From assembly GCA_030426245.1 (NCBI GenBank), contig JAUHYZ010000009.1, positions 1 through 64,000 on the forward strand: a stretch of DNA of 64,000 bases, written 5' to 3'. The position numbers and the translations under genes were made by a program. The notes under the pieces were generated by a model. It was not told the DNA's origin, ran no database searches, and saw only the letters and a list, made by a program, of their open reading frames with translations. This DNA is from Alphaproteobacteria bacterium (GTDB lineage Bacteria; Pseudomonadota; Alphaproteobacteria; Sphingomonadales; Sphingomonadaceae). Numbering within the stretch: the stretch's first letter is position 1; every line of letters begins with the position of its first letter. Below, piece after piece: positions 1 through 9,386 of this stretch.

Positions 1-7
1 AACAGAC

Positions 8-751
8 ATGGCAGATTGGAACGAACCCCGCCGCACACAGCAGGGATTCGGCGCGTCTCCCAGACTGAACGGCGAAGCTGCCCGCACAGGAGCCTATGAT
101 GAAGGCCTGCGGAAGCATATGCTTTCGATCTACAACTACATGACCAGCGGCGTTTTGCTGTCGGGCATCATTGCCTTGCTGATGGCACGCACCGGCATGG
201 CTCTGGCGCTGATGAGCACCCCACTGGCATGGATCGTGATGCTTGCGCCGCTCGGCATCGTTTTCGCCATGAGCTTCGGCGCCAACCGCTTCAGCACTTC
301 GACGCTGCAGGCGATGTTCTGGGGCTTTGCGGTTCTCATGGGCATGTCGCTCTCGACAATTTTCCTCGTCTATACCGGGGCTTCGATCGCGGCGACATTC
401 TTTGCCACGGCCGGCGCTTTTGCCGGGCTGAGCCTCTATGGCTACACCACACAGCGGGATCTGTCCGGCATGGGCAGCTTCCTGATCATGGGCGTGATCG
501 GCCTGCTGATTGCCAGCTTGATCAACATGTTCCTGCAGTCGCCCGGCCTGATGTGGGCGATCAGCTTCCTGGGCGTGCTGATCTTTGCGGGGCTTACTGC
601 GTATGACACGCAGCGGCTCAAGGACCAGTACACCTATGTTGCCGGAACCGAATTTGCCGGCAAGGCAGTCGTTCTGGGGGCGCTGAGCCTCTATCTCGAC
701 TTCATCAACATGTTCCTGTTCTTGCTGCGGTTCATGGGCAACCGCAACTGA
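8..751 (+). CDS. Bax inhibitor-1/YccA family membrane protein
   Basis: The 247-residue protein has a short hydrophilic N-terminus (about residues 1–35) followed by roughly seven closely spaced hydrophobic segments to the C-terminus. This is the layout of the BI-1/YccA (UPF0005, TMBIM) family in the inner membrane. Family signatures visible are the N-terminal block 'LSIYNYMTSGVLLSG' and the C-terminal 'YDTQRLKDQY' followed by 'LYLDFINMFLFLLR'. Bacterial members have been linked to FtsH modulation and to pH-sensitive calcium leak, but a role here is only inferred. The ATG at 8 has little upstream sequence in the window. The gene is monocistronic and ends at a strong hairpin at 777. Confidence 0.93.
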   Translation: MADWNEPRRTQQGFGASPRLNGEAARTGAYDEGLRKHMLSIYNYMTSGVLLSGIIALLMARTGMALALMSTPLAWIVMLAPLGIVFAMSFGANRFSTSTLQAMFWGFAVLMGMSLSTIFLVYTGASIAATFFATAGAFAGLSLYGYTTQRDLSGMGSFLIMGVIGLLIASLINMFLQSPGLMWAISFLGVLIFAGLTAYDTQRLKDQYTYVAGTEFAGKAVVLGALSLYLDFINMFLFLLRFMGNRN

Positions 752-776
752 TCGTATGCAGGATTCGCTTTATCGT

Positions 777-804
777 GCCCGGAGCGCCACTTGGCGTTCC
801 GGGC
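777..804 (+). terminator. Rho-independent terminator after the Bax-inhibitor-like gene
   Basis: A near-perfect inverted repeat (arms 777–789 and 792–804, one G·U pair) folds into a GC-rich stem of about 11 bp with a small loop and is followed by ATTTTC. It lies 26 bp after the stop codon. Confidence 0.8.
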
Positions 805-906
805 ATTTTCATTGGCGTTTCGGTAGTTTAGTCCCGAATCCTCACCGTGGAGCATGGCAGCAGGCGGCTAGTGGGGCCTTCGCTGCGAAGCTGGAGGGGG
901 TCGCGC

Positions 907-1764
907 ATGATAAATAAGAATATCGTTTTGACGTTGCGGACTGTTGCCGGCGCCGCCGCCTTATCGGCTGCTGCTGCCTGCACCAATTCCGCACCGCCGC
1001 CAAAAGTCGCGGCAGCCCCAGCCCCGCCGGTGAAGGTGTCCGTTCCGGCTCGGCCCGTCCCTCCGGGAGGGGCTTCGCGCAGCCTCGAACTGCCGGCGAA
1101 GAGTTCCGACGGTACGCGCCTCACCGTCAATGCCAATATCTCGCCGCTGGAAGCGGTCTGGAATTTCCGCTCCGGCTGGAACGTGGCGGCGCTGAACTGC
1201 CTTGAGGCCAAGTACGAGCCGATCCTGGACGGCTACAAACTCTACCTTGCCCAGCACAAGGACCGCCTGAAAGCGGTGAACCGCGAACTCGACCGCAAAT
1301 ATGAAGAGAAGTTGGGGGACATGGCAACGCGTGAGCGCGAAGCGTACATGACCCAAGTCTACAATTATTATGCGCTGCCACCGGCGCACGATTATTTCTG
1401 CGACGCCGCGCTGGAAGTCAGCCAGGCATTCATGCAGTCGCAACCGGACGATCTGGATGCGTTCTCGCAATCGGCGCTGGTCCGCCTCGAAAGAGCGTTC
1501 ACGCAGTTTTACGACGACATGGAACGCTATTGGGTCGATGTCGCCGAATGGGATGCGAAATATGGCGGCCTCTATGGCGGTCGCGGTGTCGGAAGGTCAA
1601 TTTACACCAGCGCGCCGGTAAATGTGACATATGACAACGGCGCCAGGGTGCCGCTGTCGGCGCAGACTTCCCAGATGCGGAGCAGCTCGGGCAGGTCCTC
1701 GCAGCCGGCTCAGCCCGCCTCCCAGCCGATGGTGCAGCCGCTGCCGGAAGACGATCGCCGTTAG
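907..1764 (+). CDS. Hypothetical lipoprotein
   Basis: The 285-residue protein starts with a lipoprotein signal: charged MINKN, a hydrophobic stretch, then a lipobox-like 'LSAAAAC' with Cys at about residue 21. An Ala/Pro-rich linker follows, then a globular region (about residues 70–225) rich in charged and aromatic residues, and a Ser/Gln/Pro-rich low-complexity tail. I chose the ATG at 907 because GGAGGGGG sits 6 bases upstream; the in-frame ATG at 847 has no ribosome site and would bury the signal peptide. The mature part has no enzyme motif I recognise. An envelope-anchored protein of unknown function is the most that can be said. Confidence 0.8.
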   Translation: MINKNIVLTLRTVAGAAALSAAAACTNSAPPPKVAAAPAPPVKVSVPARPVPPGGASRSLELPAKSSDGTRLTVNANISPLEAVWNFRSGWNVAALNCLEAKYEPILDGYKLYLAQHKDRLKAVNRELDRKYEEKLGDMATREREAYMTQVYNYYALPPAHDYFCDAALEVSQAFMQSQPDDLDAFSQSALVRLERAFTQFYDDMERYWVDVAEWDAKYGGLYGGRGVGRSIYTSAPVNVTYDNGARVPLSAQTSQMRSSSGRSSQPAQPASQPMVQPLPEDDRR

Positions 1765-1801
1765 GCTGGCAGGCATTGAACTTTGTCCTTTCATGCGAGG
1801 T

Positions 1802-1819
1802 GCCTCTTCGCTAAGAGGC
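1802..1819 (+). terminator. Hairpin between the lipoprotein gene and tRNA-Ala
   Basis: A perfect 7-bp stem (1802–1808 with 1813–1819) closes a CGCT tetraloop 38 bp after the lipoprotein stop codon. There is no clear U-run, so it is either a weak terminator or a processing/decay barrier. Confidence 0.4.
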
Positions 1820-1860
1820 GCGCTTCTGCGGACCCTAAGGGTTCGCTCTCGCACTGGAAC

Positions 1861-3284
<1,424 letters not shown>

Positions 3285-3329
3285 GGGTGCTTCCAAAGCG
3301 GCAGCGCAGCGGCTAAGCCCCGCCCCGCA

Positions 3330-4463
3330 ATGACGATCACGAAACTCACCGATCTGACCGATGCAGACCGTTGCCCCCGGCTGGTGGTCAAGGTTGGCTC
3401 CTCGCTGCTGGTCGGCGCCGACGGTTCCGCGCGCAGCGAATGGCTCGCCGCGCTGGTGGAGGAACTCGCCGCCGCACGGGCACGGGGGCAGCAGGTCGTG
3501 GTCGTCAGTTCGGGCTCGATCGCACTCGGCGCGGCCCGGCTTGGCCTGGACAAGGGCGGGCGAGGCAATCTTTCCGATGCACAAGCCGCTGCCGCTGTCG
3601 GCCAGATCGCGCTGGCGCATCTCTGGTCCGATCTGCTGGGTGCGCACGATATCGTTGCGGCGCAGCTGCTGCTGACGCTGGAGGATCTGGAAGACCGCCG
3701 CCGCTACCTCAACGCCGTGGCGACACTCGGGCGGCTGCTCGCGCAAGGCGCGGTGCCAGTGATCAACGAGAATGACAGCGTTGCTACCGAAGAGATCCGC
3801 TTCGGCGACAATGACCGGCTGGCGGCGAGAGTGGCACAGGCCTGCGACGCTTCGGGCGTGCTGCTGCTTTCCGATGTCGACGGATTATATGACCGCAATC
3901 CTGCCGAGGACGGCGCGCAGCTGCTGCCGCAGGTCCACGGCGTGACGGAGCAGGTCTATGCCATGGCGGACGACCGGTCCGGCTCGGGCATGGGCTCGGG
4001 CGGTATGACGTCCAAGCTGCAGGCGGCGGAAATCGCGGAGCGGGCAGGTATCGCGCTGGCCATCGTCAACGGGACGCATACTTCGCCAATCGGGCGGGCG
4101 ATGGCAGCGGAAGCTGGAACACTTTTCCTCCCCCTGCGCAAGGATACGGCGCGCAAGGGCTGGCTGGCCGGGCGCATGCGGATGAAAGGGGCGCTGACAG
4201 TCGACAACGGGTGCAGCAAGGCGCTGGTCATGGGCGGCAGTCTGCTCGCACCGGGCATTACGCAAGTCGGCGGCGAGTTCGAGCGCGGCGATCCGGTGGA
4301 AGTGCTCGACAGCGCAGGCAAGGTCATCGCGCGCGGGCTGGCCGAATATTCTTCCACCGAATGCGCGAAGCTGAAAGGCCGCCGCACCGACGAACATCAG
4401 GAGATACTGGGCTACGCACCGCGCTCAGCGGTGATCCATCGCGACCAGCTGGTGCTGTTGTGA
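3330..4463 (+). CDS. proB: Glutamate 5-kinase
   Basis: Catalyses ATP-dependent phosphorylation of glutamate, the first step of proline synthesis. The 377-residue protein has the amino-acid kinase domain (about residues 15–265) with KVGSS at 21–25, the 'VINENDSV' substrate loop, 'FGDNDRLAA' and 'GSGMGSGGM'. A C-terminal PUA domain follows (about 285–365), so this is the long two-domain ProB. It follows obgE, a common alphaproteobacterial order, and its stop overlaps the start of the next gene by 4 bases (GTGA). Confidence 0.97.
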   Translation: MTITKLTDLTDADRCPRLVVKVGSSLLVGADGSARSEWLAALVEELAAARARGQQVVVVSSGSIALGAARLGLDKGGRGNLSDAQAAAAVGQIALAHLWSDLLGAHDIVAAQLLLTLEDLEDRRRYLNAVATLGRLLAQGAVPVINENDSVATEEIRFGDNDRLAARVAQACDASGVLLLSDVDGLYDRNPAEDGAQLLPQVHGVTEQVYAMADDRSGSGMGSGGMTSKLQAAEIAERAGIALAIVNGTHTSPIGRAMAAEAGTLFLPLRKDTARKGWLAGRMRMKGALTVDNGCSKALVMGGSLLAPGITQVGGEFERGDPVEVLDSAGKVIARGLAEYSSTECAKLKGRRTDEHQEILGYAPRSAVIHRDQLVLL

Positions 4464-5383
4464 CAGGCGATACAGGCCTGATCGCAGTCACCGGCGCGAC
4501 CGGTTTTGTAGGCCGCGCGCTGCTGTCCGAAGCGGGAAGCCAGGGCATTGCCACGCGCGCGCTGACCCGGCGCGATCAGCCGCTGCGCCAGGGAGTGGAT
4601 TGGGTCCGCGGGGATCTGGCGGACCGGCAGGCGCTTGCCCGCCTGGTAAAGGGGGCGGAGGCCGTGATTCATGTCGCCGGCGTGGTCAATGCGCCCGATG
4701 CGGCAGGGTTCGAGGCGGGCAATGTCACGGGCACGCTGGAGGTAGTAGAGGCGGCCGCCCGGGCCGGCGTTCCGCGCTTCATCCATGTTTCCTCGCTCGC
4801 TGCGCGCGAGCCGAAGCTTTCAACCTATGGCGCCTCCAAGCTGCGGGCGGAAAAGATCGTGGCCGCAAGCGGTCTGGACTGGACGGCGGTGCGTCCGCCG
4901 GCCGTCTACGGCCCGTGGGACACCGAACTGTTCGAGTTGTTCCGCGCTGCCAAATGGGGTGCGGTGCCGATGCCGCAGGAAGGGCGCAGCTCGCTGATTC
5001 ATTCGGCCGATTTGGCGCGCCTGTTGCTGGCATTGGTGCCCAGTGGCGAAGACGTAACGCAGATGATCTTCGAACCCGATGACGGGCGCGCGGCGGGCTG
5101 GGGCCACCGGGAACTGGCGCGCGCGATCGGCTGGGCCATGAAGCGGCGCATCTGGATCCCGCAACTGTCGAAGGACATGTTGCTGCGCGCGGCCAAACTC
5201 GACCGTATGTTGCGCGGCGCCAAGGCCAAGCTCACGACCGACCGGGTCAATTACATGACCCATCCGGACTGGGTCTGCGCCCCGCAAAAGGCCCCGCCTA
5301 CCGGACGATGGGCTCCGCAAATCGACACGCGCGAGGGACTCAAGGCGACCGCGGCCTGGTACCGCCAGCAAGGCTGGCTTTAG
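4460..5383 (+). CDS. NAD(P)-dependent epimerase/dehydratase family protein (extended SDR)
   Basis: The 307-residue Rossmann-fold protein has 'VTGATGFVG' near residue 10, 'VIHVAGVV' in the middle and 'YGASKLRAEK' carrying the YxxxK catalytic pair. It resembles nucleotide-sugar epimerases and the NDUFA9-like complex I assembly group, but the exact substrate cannot be assigned. The start is a GTG at 4460 that overlaps the proB stop (GTGA), implying translational coupling; an upstream in-frame ATG inside proB would add a spurious extension. It ends 7 bp before the convergent sulfotransferase gene. Confidence 0.88.
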   Translation: MTGDTGLIAVTGATGFVGRALLSEAGSQGIATRALTRRDQPLRQGVDWVRGDLADRQALARLVKGAEAVIHVAGVVNAPDAAGFEAGNVTGTLEVVEAAARAGVPRFIHVSSLAAREPKLSTYGASKLRAEKIVAASGLDWTAVRPPAVYGPWDTELFELFRAAKWGAVPMPQEGRSSLIHSADLARLLLALVPSGEDVTQMIFEPDDGRAAGWGHRELARAIGWAMKRRIWIPQLSKDMLLRAAKLDRMLRGAKAKLTTDRVNYMTHPDWVCAPQKAPPTGRWAPQIDTREGLKATAAWYRQQGWL

Positions 5384-5390
5384 GACGCCG

Positions 5391-6317
5391 TCAGTTTTCG
5401 GGCAGTTTGGCCGCGCTGCCTGAGAAGAGCCCTTCGTTGAGTCGCTTGTTGGTGGCCGAAACCTTGCTCTGTATTGCGCGGTCGTATTCCTGCGGAAAGT
5501 CTCTCTCAGGCAGTATCAGCTTTAGCGCCCGAGCCGCGTACCGCCTCAATCTGCCTTTCTTGAGGCCAATGGCATTGAAGAACCGCAGGACCTCCAGCTG
5601 GGAGTATTCGGGAGATTTGTTCTCTGTCAGGCCGCCATCCTTTCGCCAGGCTGGATCGTAGACCAGATTTGCCCGTTGGCAGAAATCCTGAATTAGGCTG
5701 TTATCGGGGAAGTTCTCCCGGTCGAACACTGCGACATCCACATTGCCAGGCCCGAAACATTCAGCCCAGGCTTCCACTATCTCTGCATAGTTGGTGGGCA
5801 CGTAATGCCGCGATATCTCGATCTCATCGAGCTTGGCGATGAAATCCGGAAAGGGCACCGTGAATCTCGATTTGCCCTTCACCAGCTGCGCATACATGCT
5901 CTTCACGAAGTCGACCTGACCTCGCAAATACAGGATGATCTTCACCTCGCCGAAAGTCGCCTCAAGCTTGTCGCGCAGGTTCCGGATGGCGGGTTTGTCT
6001 TTCGCCACCCACATGAAGATATATTCGCTTGAGATCACATAGTCGCGGGCTTTGGCGTCGTTCAATCCCAGCTCGGCGCTCAACTCGCTCCACATCTCAG
6101 CCGGCAATGATGCGAATTCCTGCTCGCTCAATTGCTTCGTATGCTCGACGAAATACCAATGCGCCGCCGGTGTGCCGGATGCTGCGGCAATCTTCCAGGC
6201 ATTCACCCCGCCAAAGCATTGCAGCTGCCGGTGCGGAATGTCCGATTCAAACTCGCCAAGAAATTTCTGTATCGTTGTACTTCCGGCCTTTGGCATGCCG
6301 ATATGCAAATAGAGCAA
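5391..6317 (-). CDS. Sulfotransferase family protein
   Basis: The 308-residue protein begins 'MLYLHIGMPKAGSTTIQ'. The P-loop-like 5'-PSB motif PKAGST at residues 9–14 binds the phosphosulfate end of PAPS. Later blocks include 'DYVISSEY' and 'IILYLRGQVDFVKSMYAQ', which match the 3'-phosphate-binding region (RxxxxxxxS) of the family. It probably sulfates a cell-surface glycan or lipid, but no acceptor is evident. The gene is divergent from an oligosaccharide flippase across a 421-bp spacer. GC in gene and spacer looks lower than in flanking housekeeping genes, which may mean recent acquisition. Confidence 0.85.
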   Translation of the reverse strand: MLYLHIGMPKAGSTTIQKFLGEFESDIPHRQLQCFGGVNAWKIAAASGTPAAHWYFVEHTKQLSEQEFASLPAEMWSELSAELGLNDAKARDYVISSEYIFMWVAKDKPAIRNLRDKLEATFGEVKIILYLRGQVDFVKSMYAQLVKGKSRFTVPFPDFIAKLDEIEISRHYVPTNYAEIVEAWAECFGPGNVDVAVFDRENFPDNSLIQDFCQRANLVYDPAWRKDGGLTENKSPEYSQLEVLRFFNAIGLKKGRLRRYAARALKLILPERDFPQEYDRAIQSKVSATNKRLNEGLFSGSAAKLPEN

Positions 6318-6738
6318 CCCGAAACTCCAAAAATCTCAGCGGCATGCCGATGGCGGCTTTGGCAAATGTTCCCTTGCCTTTGTTCGCTCCCGGCTAGGCG
6401 CAGCTGCGCGGCAATAGACGGCTCTTCACGGCTTTGCCATTGACTTTATGACTGCCCGCCAAGCCGCTCGGGCTCGCTTCGCAATATCGTTCTTCCGCAA
6501 AAAGCGGGCGCAATCTGCAGAGTGACGCCGATTCAATCAACTGCGGGGCCTTCGATTGAACGCATTAAGACTTCGCGGTATCGCAGGCGCGCTGCGTGTG
6601 ATTGTCTGTTCATTCAAGCCTTGCGTAATATACTTGCGCAAATCACGTGGCTTCGCTGCCGGGTCTGGAGCGGCCTGACGTAAGGCCGATTACTCTTAGC
6701 CGCAGAAAGTGCCGACAATTGGACAAGCAGCGTATTCG
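6318..6738. other. Divergent intergenic region, sulfotransferase/flippase
   Basis: These 421 bases hold no supportable gene. They should contain both divergent promoters. A 7-bp inverted repeat (TTCAATC 6532–6538 and GATTGAA 6554–6560) is the only structure I noticed, and its significance is unclear. Confidence 0.5.
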
Positions 6739-8079
6739 ATGAACGCCGACGAGAAACGCGAGACGGCCTTCGGAAAGGCAATGAAGGGAGCTTCATGGCT
6801 CGCTGCGGACAAGTTCGTCTCGATGGCGGCTTCCCTGTTCGTGGCCATTCCCATGGCCAGGCATCTGGGGCCGGCCGATTACGGCCTTCTGAGCCTTGCG
6901 GTCTCCTTCGTTGCGATCATCATGCCGATAGCGGCGCTGGGCCTGCATGAAATGGTCACGCGCGAACTGGTCGAACAGCCGGAGCGGCGCGCGTCGATCA
7001 TGGGCACCGTACTCGCAATGAGGAAGATCTTCGCCGTGCTGGCGATCGGCCTCTTTGGCCTTTACTGCCTCTATGGACCGTTTCCGGATGACCGAACCCG
7101 CCTCTATGCCTTTGCAATGGTCGGCCTCGCCATTGCCGGCGACGCGTCGGTATTCCGTAACTGGTTCGTCGCGAACCATGCCTTGCGGGACTATGCCATC
7201 GCCAATGTCGTCAAGACGCTGATCTTCGCCGCGATCCGTCTGTGGTTCATTTTCGCGGGCCTTGGCCTTGAAGCGTTCGTCTGGCTGCAGGCGGCCGAAT
7301 TCGGCACCACCGGACTGGCCGCAATCATTGCCTACAAGTTCAATCGCCTGCCGAAGGAAGGGCTGGAATTCAGGCGCGATCTCGTCGGCTTCTTCCTGCG
7401 CCGTAGCTGGCCGCTCCTGCTGGCAAGCGCCGCGGCTGTGATCAATCTCAAGATCGACATCATCCTGCTTGCGAATATGGCGGGGGCCCATGAAGCCGGG
7501 ATATATGCGGCGGCTGCCAGAATATCCGAAGTCTGGTATGTGATACCCAATCTGTTGCTCACCTCGGCCTTTCCCGGCCTGATGATGGTGCGCGCAAAGG
7601 GCAAGGCGGAGTATCACCGCTTCCTGCAGACCGGGCTCGATCTGCTGGTGGCAGTCTCAATGGCGATCGCGGTCGTGATGACGATCATCGGCCCATATGC
7701 CATCCCGCTGCTGTTCGGGGTGCAATTCGCCGCAGCCTCCGCGATATTGACTGTCCATGTCTGGTCGGGCGTGTTCGTCTTCATCAGGGCGCTGATCAGC
7801 AAATGGCTGATCGCGGAGGAACTTTACCGTTATTCCCTGATCAGCCAGCTGACGGCGGCAATTGCCAACATCGCCTTCAACCTTTGGCTGATTCCGCTCT
7901 ACGGCGCCATGGGCGCGGCATTGGCCACCCTGATATCCTATTCGCTTTCGGCGATCGGCACGCTTGTCATACTCAAACAGACCCGGCCGATGTTCCGGAT
8001 GGCGATAAAGTCCCTGTTCTGGTTCGTCCGCGCGCGGCGTCTGACGACCTATTTGATCGGCAAATATCGCGGGGGATGA
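6739..8079 (+). CDS. Oligosaccharide flippase (Wzx/MATE-like polysaccharide exporter)
   Basis: The 446-residue integral membrane protein has about 12 hydrophobic segments. Its N-terminal region, 'KAMKGASWLAADKFVSM' then 'MARHLGPADYGLLSLA', is characteristic of the polysaccharide_synt/Wzx family that flips undecaprenyl-linked oligosaccharides across the inner membrane. I prefer the ATG at 6739; an in-frame GTG at 6709 would add 10 residues, and neither has a clear ribosome site. No glycosyltransferase cluster adjoins it, so its substrate is unknown. With the divergent sulfotransferase it could serve a sulfated glycan (inference only). Confidence 0.88.
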   Translation: MNADEKRETAFGKAMKGASWLAADKFVSMAASLFVAIPMARHLGPADYGLLSLAVSFVAIIMPIAALGLHEMVTRELVEQPERRASIMGTVLAMRKIFAVLAIGLFGLYCLYGPFPDDRTRLYAFAMVGLAIAGDASVFRNWFVANHALRDYAIANVVKTLIFAAIRLWFIFAGLGLEAFVWLQAAEFGTTGLAAIIAYKFNRLPKEGLEFRRDLVGFFLRRSWPLLLASAAAVINLKIDIILLANMAGAHEAGIYAAAARISEVWYVIPNLLLTSAFPGLMMVRAKGKAEYHRFLQTGLDLLVAVSMAIAVVMTIIGPYAIPLLFGVQFAAASAILTVHVWSGVFVFIRALISKWLIAEELYRYSLISQLTAAIANIAFNLWLIPLYGAMGAALATLISYSLSAIGTLVILKQTRPMFRMAIKSLFWFVRARRLTTYLIGKYRGG

Positions 8080-8128
8080 GCGGCAATTGCACAGCGCCCG
8101 ATCGGCGATCTGCGTAATGCGCGCAAGG

Positions 8129-8926
8129 TCACACCATCGGGTCGAAGCCTTCGGGCGGCTGGCGGTAGGCGTCGGGATTGTTGGGCGAATGGATGCCGCA
8201 TTCGGTCTTGTCCCACCCCTTCCAGCGGCCGGAGCGCGGGTCTTCTCCCGGCGCGACCTTGTGCGTGCAGGGGGAGCAGCCGATCGAAGGATAGCCTTCG
8301 GCAACCAGCGGGTGGCGCGGCAGGTCGTGCGCCTGGAAATAGGCTTCGATATCATCCGCCGTCCAGTCGATCAGCGGATTGATCTTCAGCCGCCCCTGCT
8401 TGTCCGACGTGTCGATCTCGAAGCGCGGCAGCAGCGCGCGCGTATCGGCCTGGAACGCTTTGCGGCCGGTGATCGAGGCGTCGAAATTGGCGAGCGCGTT
8501 GGCCAGCGGCTGAACCTTGCGCAGATCGCAGCAACCATCCGGATCCCAGCTCCAGCGCAGGCCGTTATCGTCCTTTTCGGCAATCACCTTGGCATCGGGC
8601 TCAAGATTGCGCAGGTCGGTCAGGCCCAGCCTTGCGGCCAGTTCGTCACGGTAGGCCAGCGTTTCTGGAAAATGCTTTCCGGTTTCCAGAAACAGCACCG
8701 GCAAGGATTTGTCGACTTCGGAAATCAGGTGAAGCAGCACGGCGCTTTCCGCCCCGAAGCTGGAAACCACGGCAATGTCCCCGGCCAGATTGTCCTGGAA
8801 CAGGCTGGTCAGCAATTCACGCGTGTCGCTGCCCCGGAACATCCGGTTCAGACGGATCGCGTCCCCTTCGGTGAAACGCGGGGCAGTGTCGATCAAATCG
8901 CGCTTGCGGGCGGACACCTTATCCAT
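8129..8926 (-). CDS. cysH: Phosphoadenylyl/adenylyl-sulfate reductase (CysH)
   Basis: Reduces activated sulfate to sulfite using thioredoxin or glutathione. The 265-residue protein has the PP-loop-like 'SSFGAES' (55–61), the Cys pair C132–C133, CxxC at C217/C220 and the catalytic 'ECGIH' Cys at 243. The CC…CxxC set binds a [4Fe-4S] cluster and marks the APS-reducing (plant/alphaproteobacterial) class rather than the E. coli PAPS type. The start at 8926 has GGAAGGGA upstream; a longer ORF to 9031 merely overlaps the DUF934 gene. It is the last gene of the SUMT–DUF2849–cysI–DUF934–cysH operon and overlaps DUF934 by 8 bases. Confidence 0.95.
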   Translation of the reverse strand: MDKVSARKRDLIDTAPRFTEGDAIRLNRMFRGSDTRELLTSLFQDNLAGDIAVVSSFGAESAVLLHLISEVDKSLPVLFLETGKHFPETLAYRDELAARLGLTDLRNLEPDAKVIAEKDDNGLRWSWDPDGCCDLRKVQPLANALANFDASITGRKAFQADTRALLPRFEIDTSDKQGRLKINPLIDWTADDIEAYFQAHDLPRHPLVAEGYPSIGCSPCTHKVAPGEDPRSGRWKGWDKTECGIHSPNNPDAYRQPPEGFDPMV

Positions 8927-9386
8927 GGCTCCCTTCCTTGTGGCGAAGTTTCCAGATCGGTGCACGCGTATCGGCGGCGGCCTGGTAGACTTCCGGCCAG
9001 GTGCGCAGCGCGGCCTTGGCATCGTCTTCATTCATCTGGTGATCGGGCTCGAAACTGTCGAAGCCGCAGCGGCGCATATGGCCCAGCTGGTCGACCAGCA
9101 CATCGCCCACCGCGCGCAACTCGCCGGTATAGCCGGCTTCGCGCAGGATCCGGGCGGATGAATAGCCGCGGCCATCGGTGAACGACGGGAAATTGATCTC
9201 CACCAGGCGGATATGCTCCAGATGGGGCACCAATTCGCGCGCATCGTCGCCCGGTTCGATCCGCACGGCGCTGGCATTCGACTGGTTGAGGAAGGAATCG
9301 ACCGTCACTGCCGGATGATCGACAGGCTCATCGTCCCTGAAACGGAACTGCACGGCATCCGGGCCAGCTGCAAGCGGATCAGCCAT
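8919..9386 (-). CDS. DUF934 family protein
   Basis: The 155-residue protein carries the DUF934 signature 'INFPSFTDGRGYSSARILRE' near the middle and the following 'VGDVLVDQLGHMRRCGFDSF'. The family occurs almost solely between sulfite reductase and APS reductase genes in proteobacteria and is presumed accessory to sulfite reduction; its biochemical role is not established to my knowledge. Eight-base overlaps with cysI upstream and cysH downstream suggest coupled translation. Confidence 0.92.
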   Translation of the reverse strand: MADPLAAGPDAVQFRFRDDEPVDHPAVTVDSFLNQSNASAVRIEPGDDARELVPHLEHIRLVEINFPSFTDGRGYSSARILREAGYTGELRAVGDVLVDQLGHMRRCGFDSFEPDHQMNEDDAKAALRTWPEVYQAAADTRAPIWKLRHKEGSHG

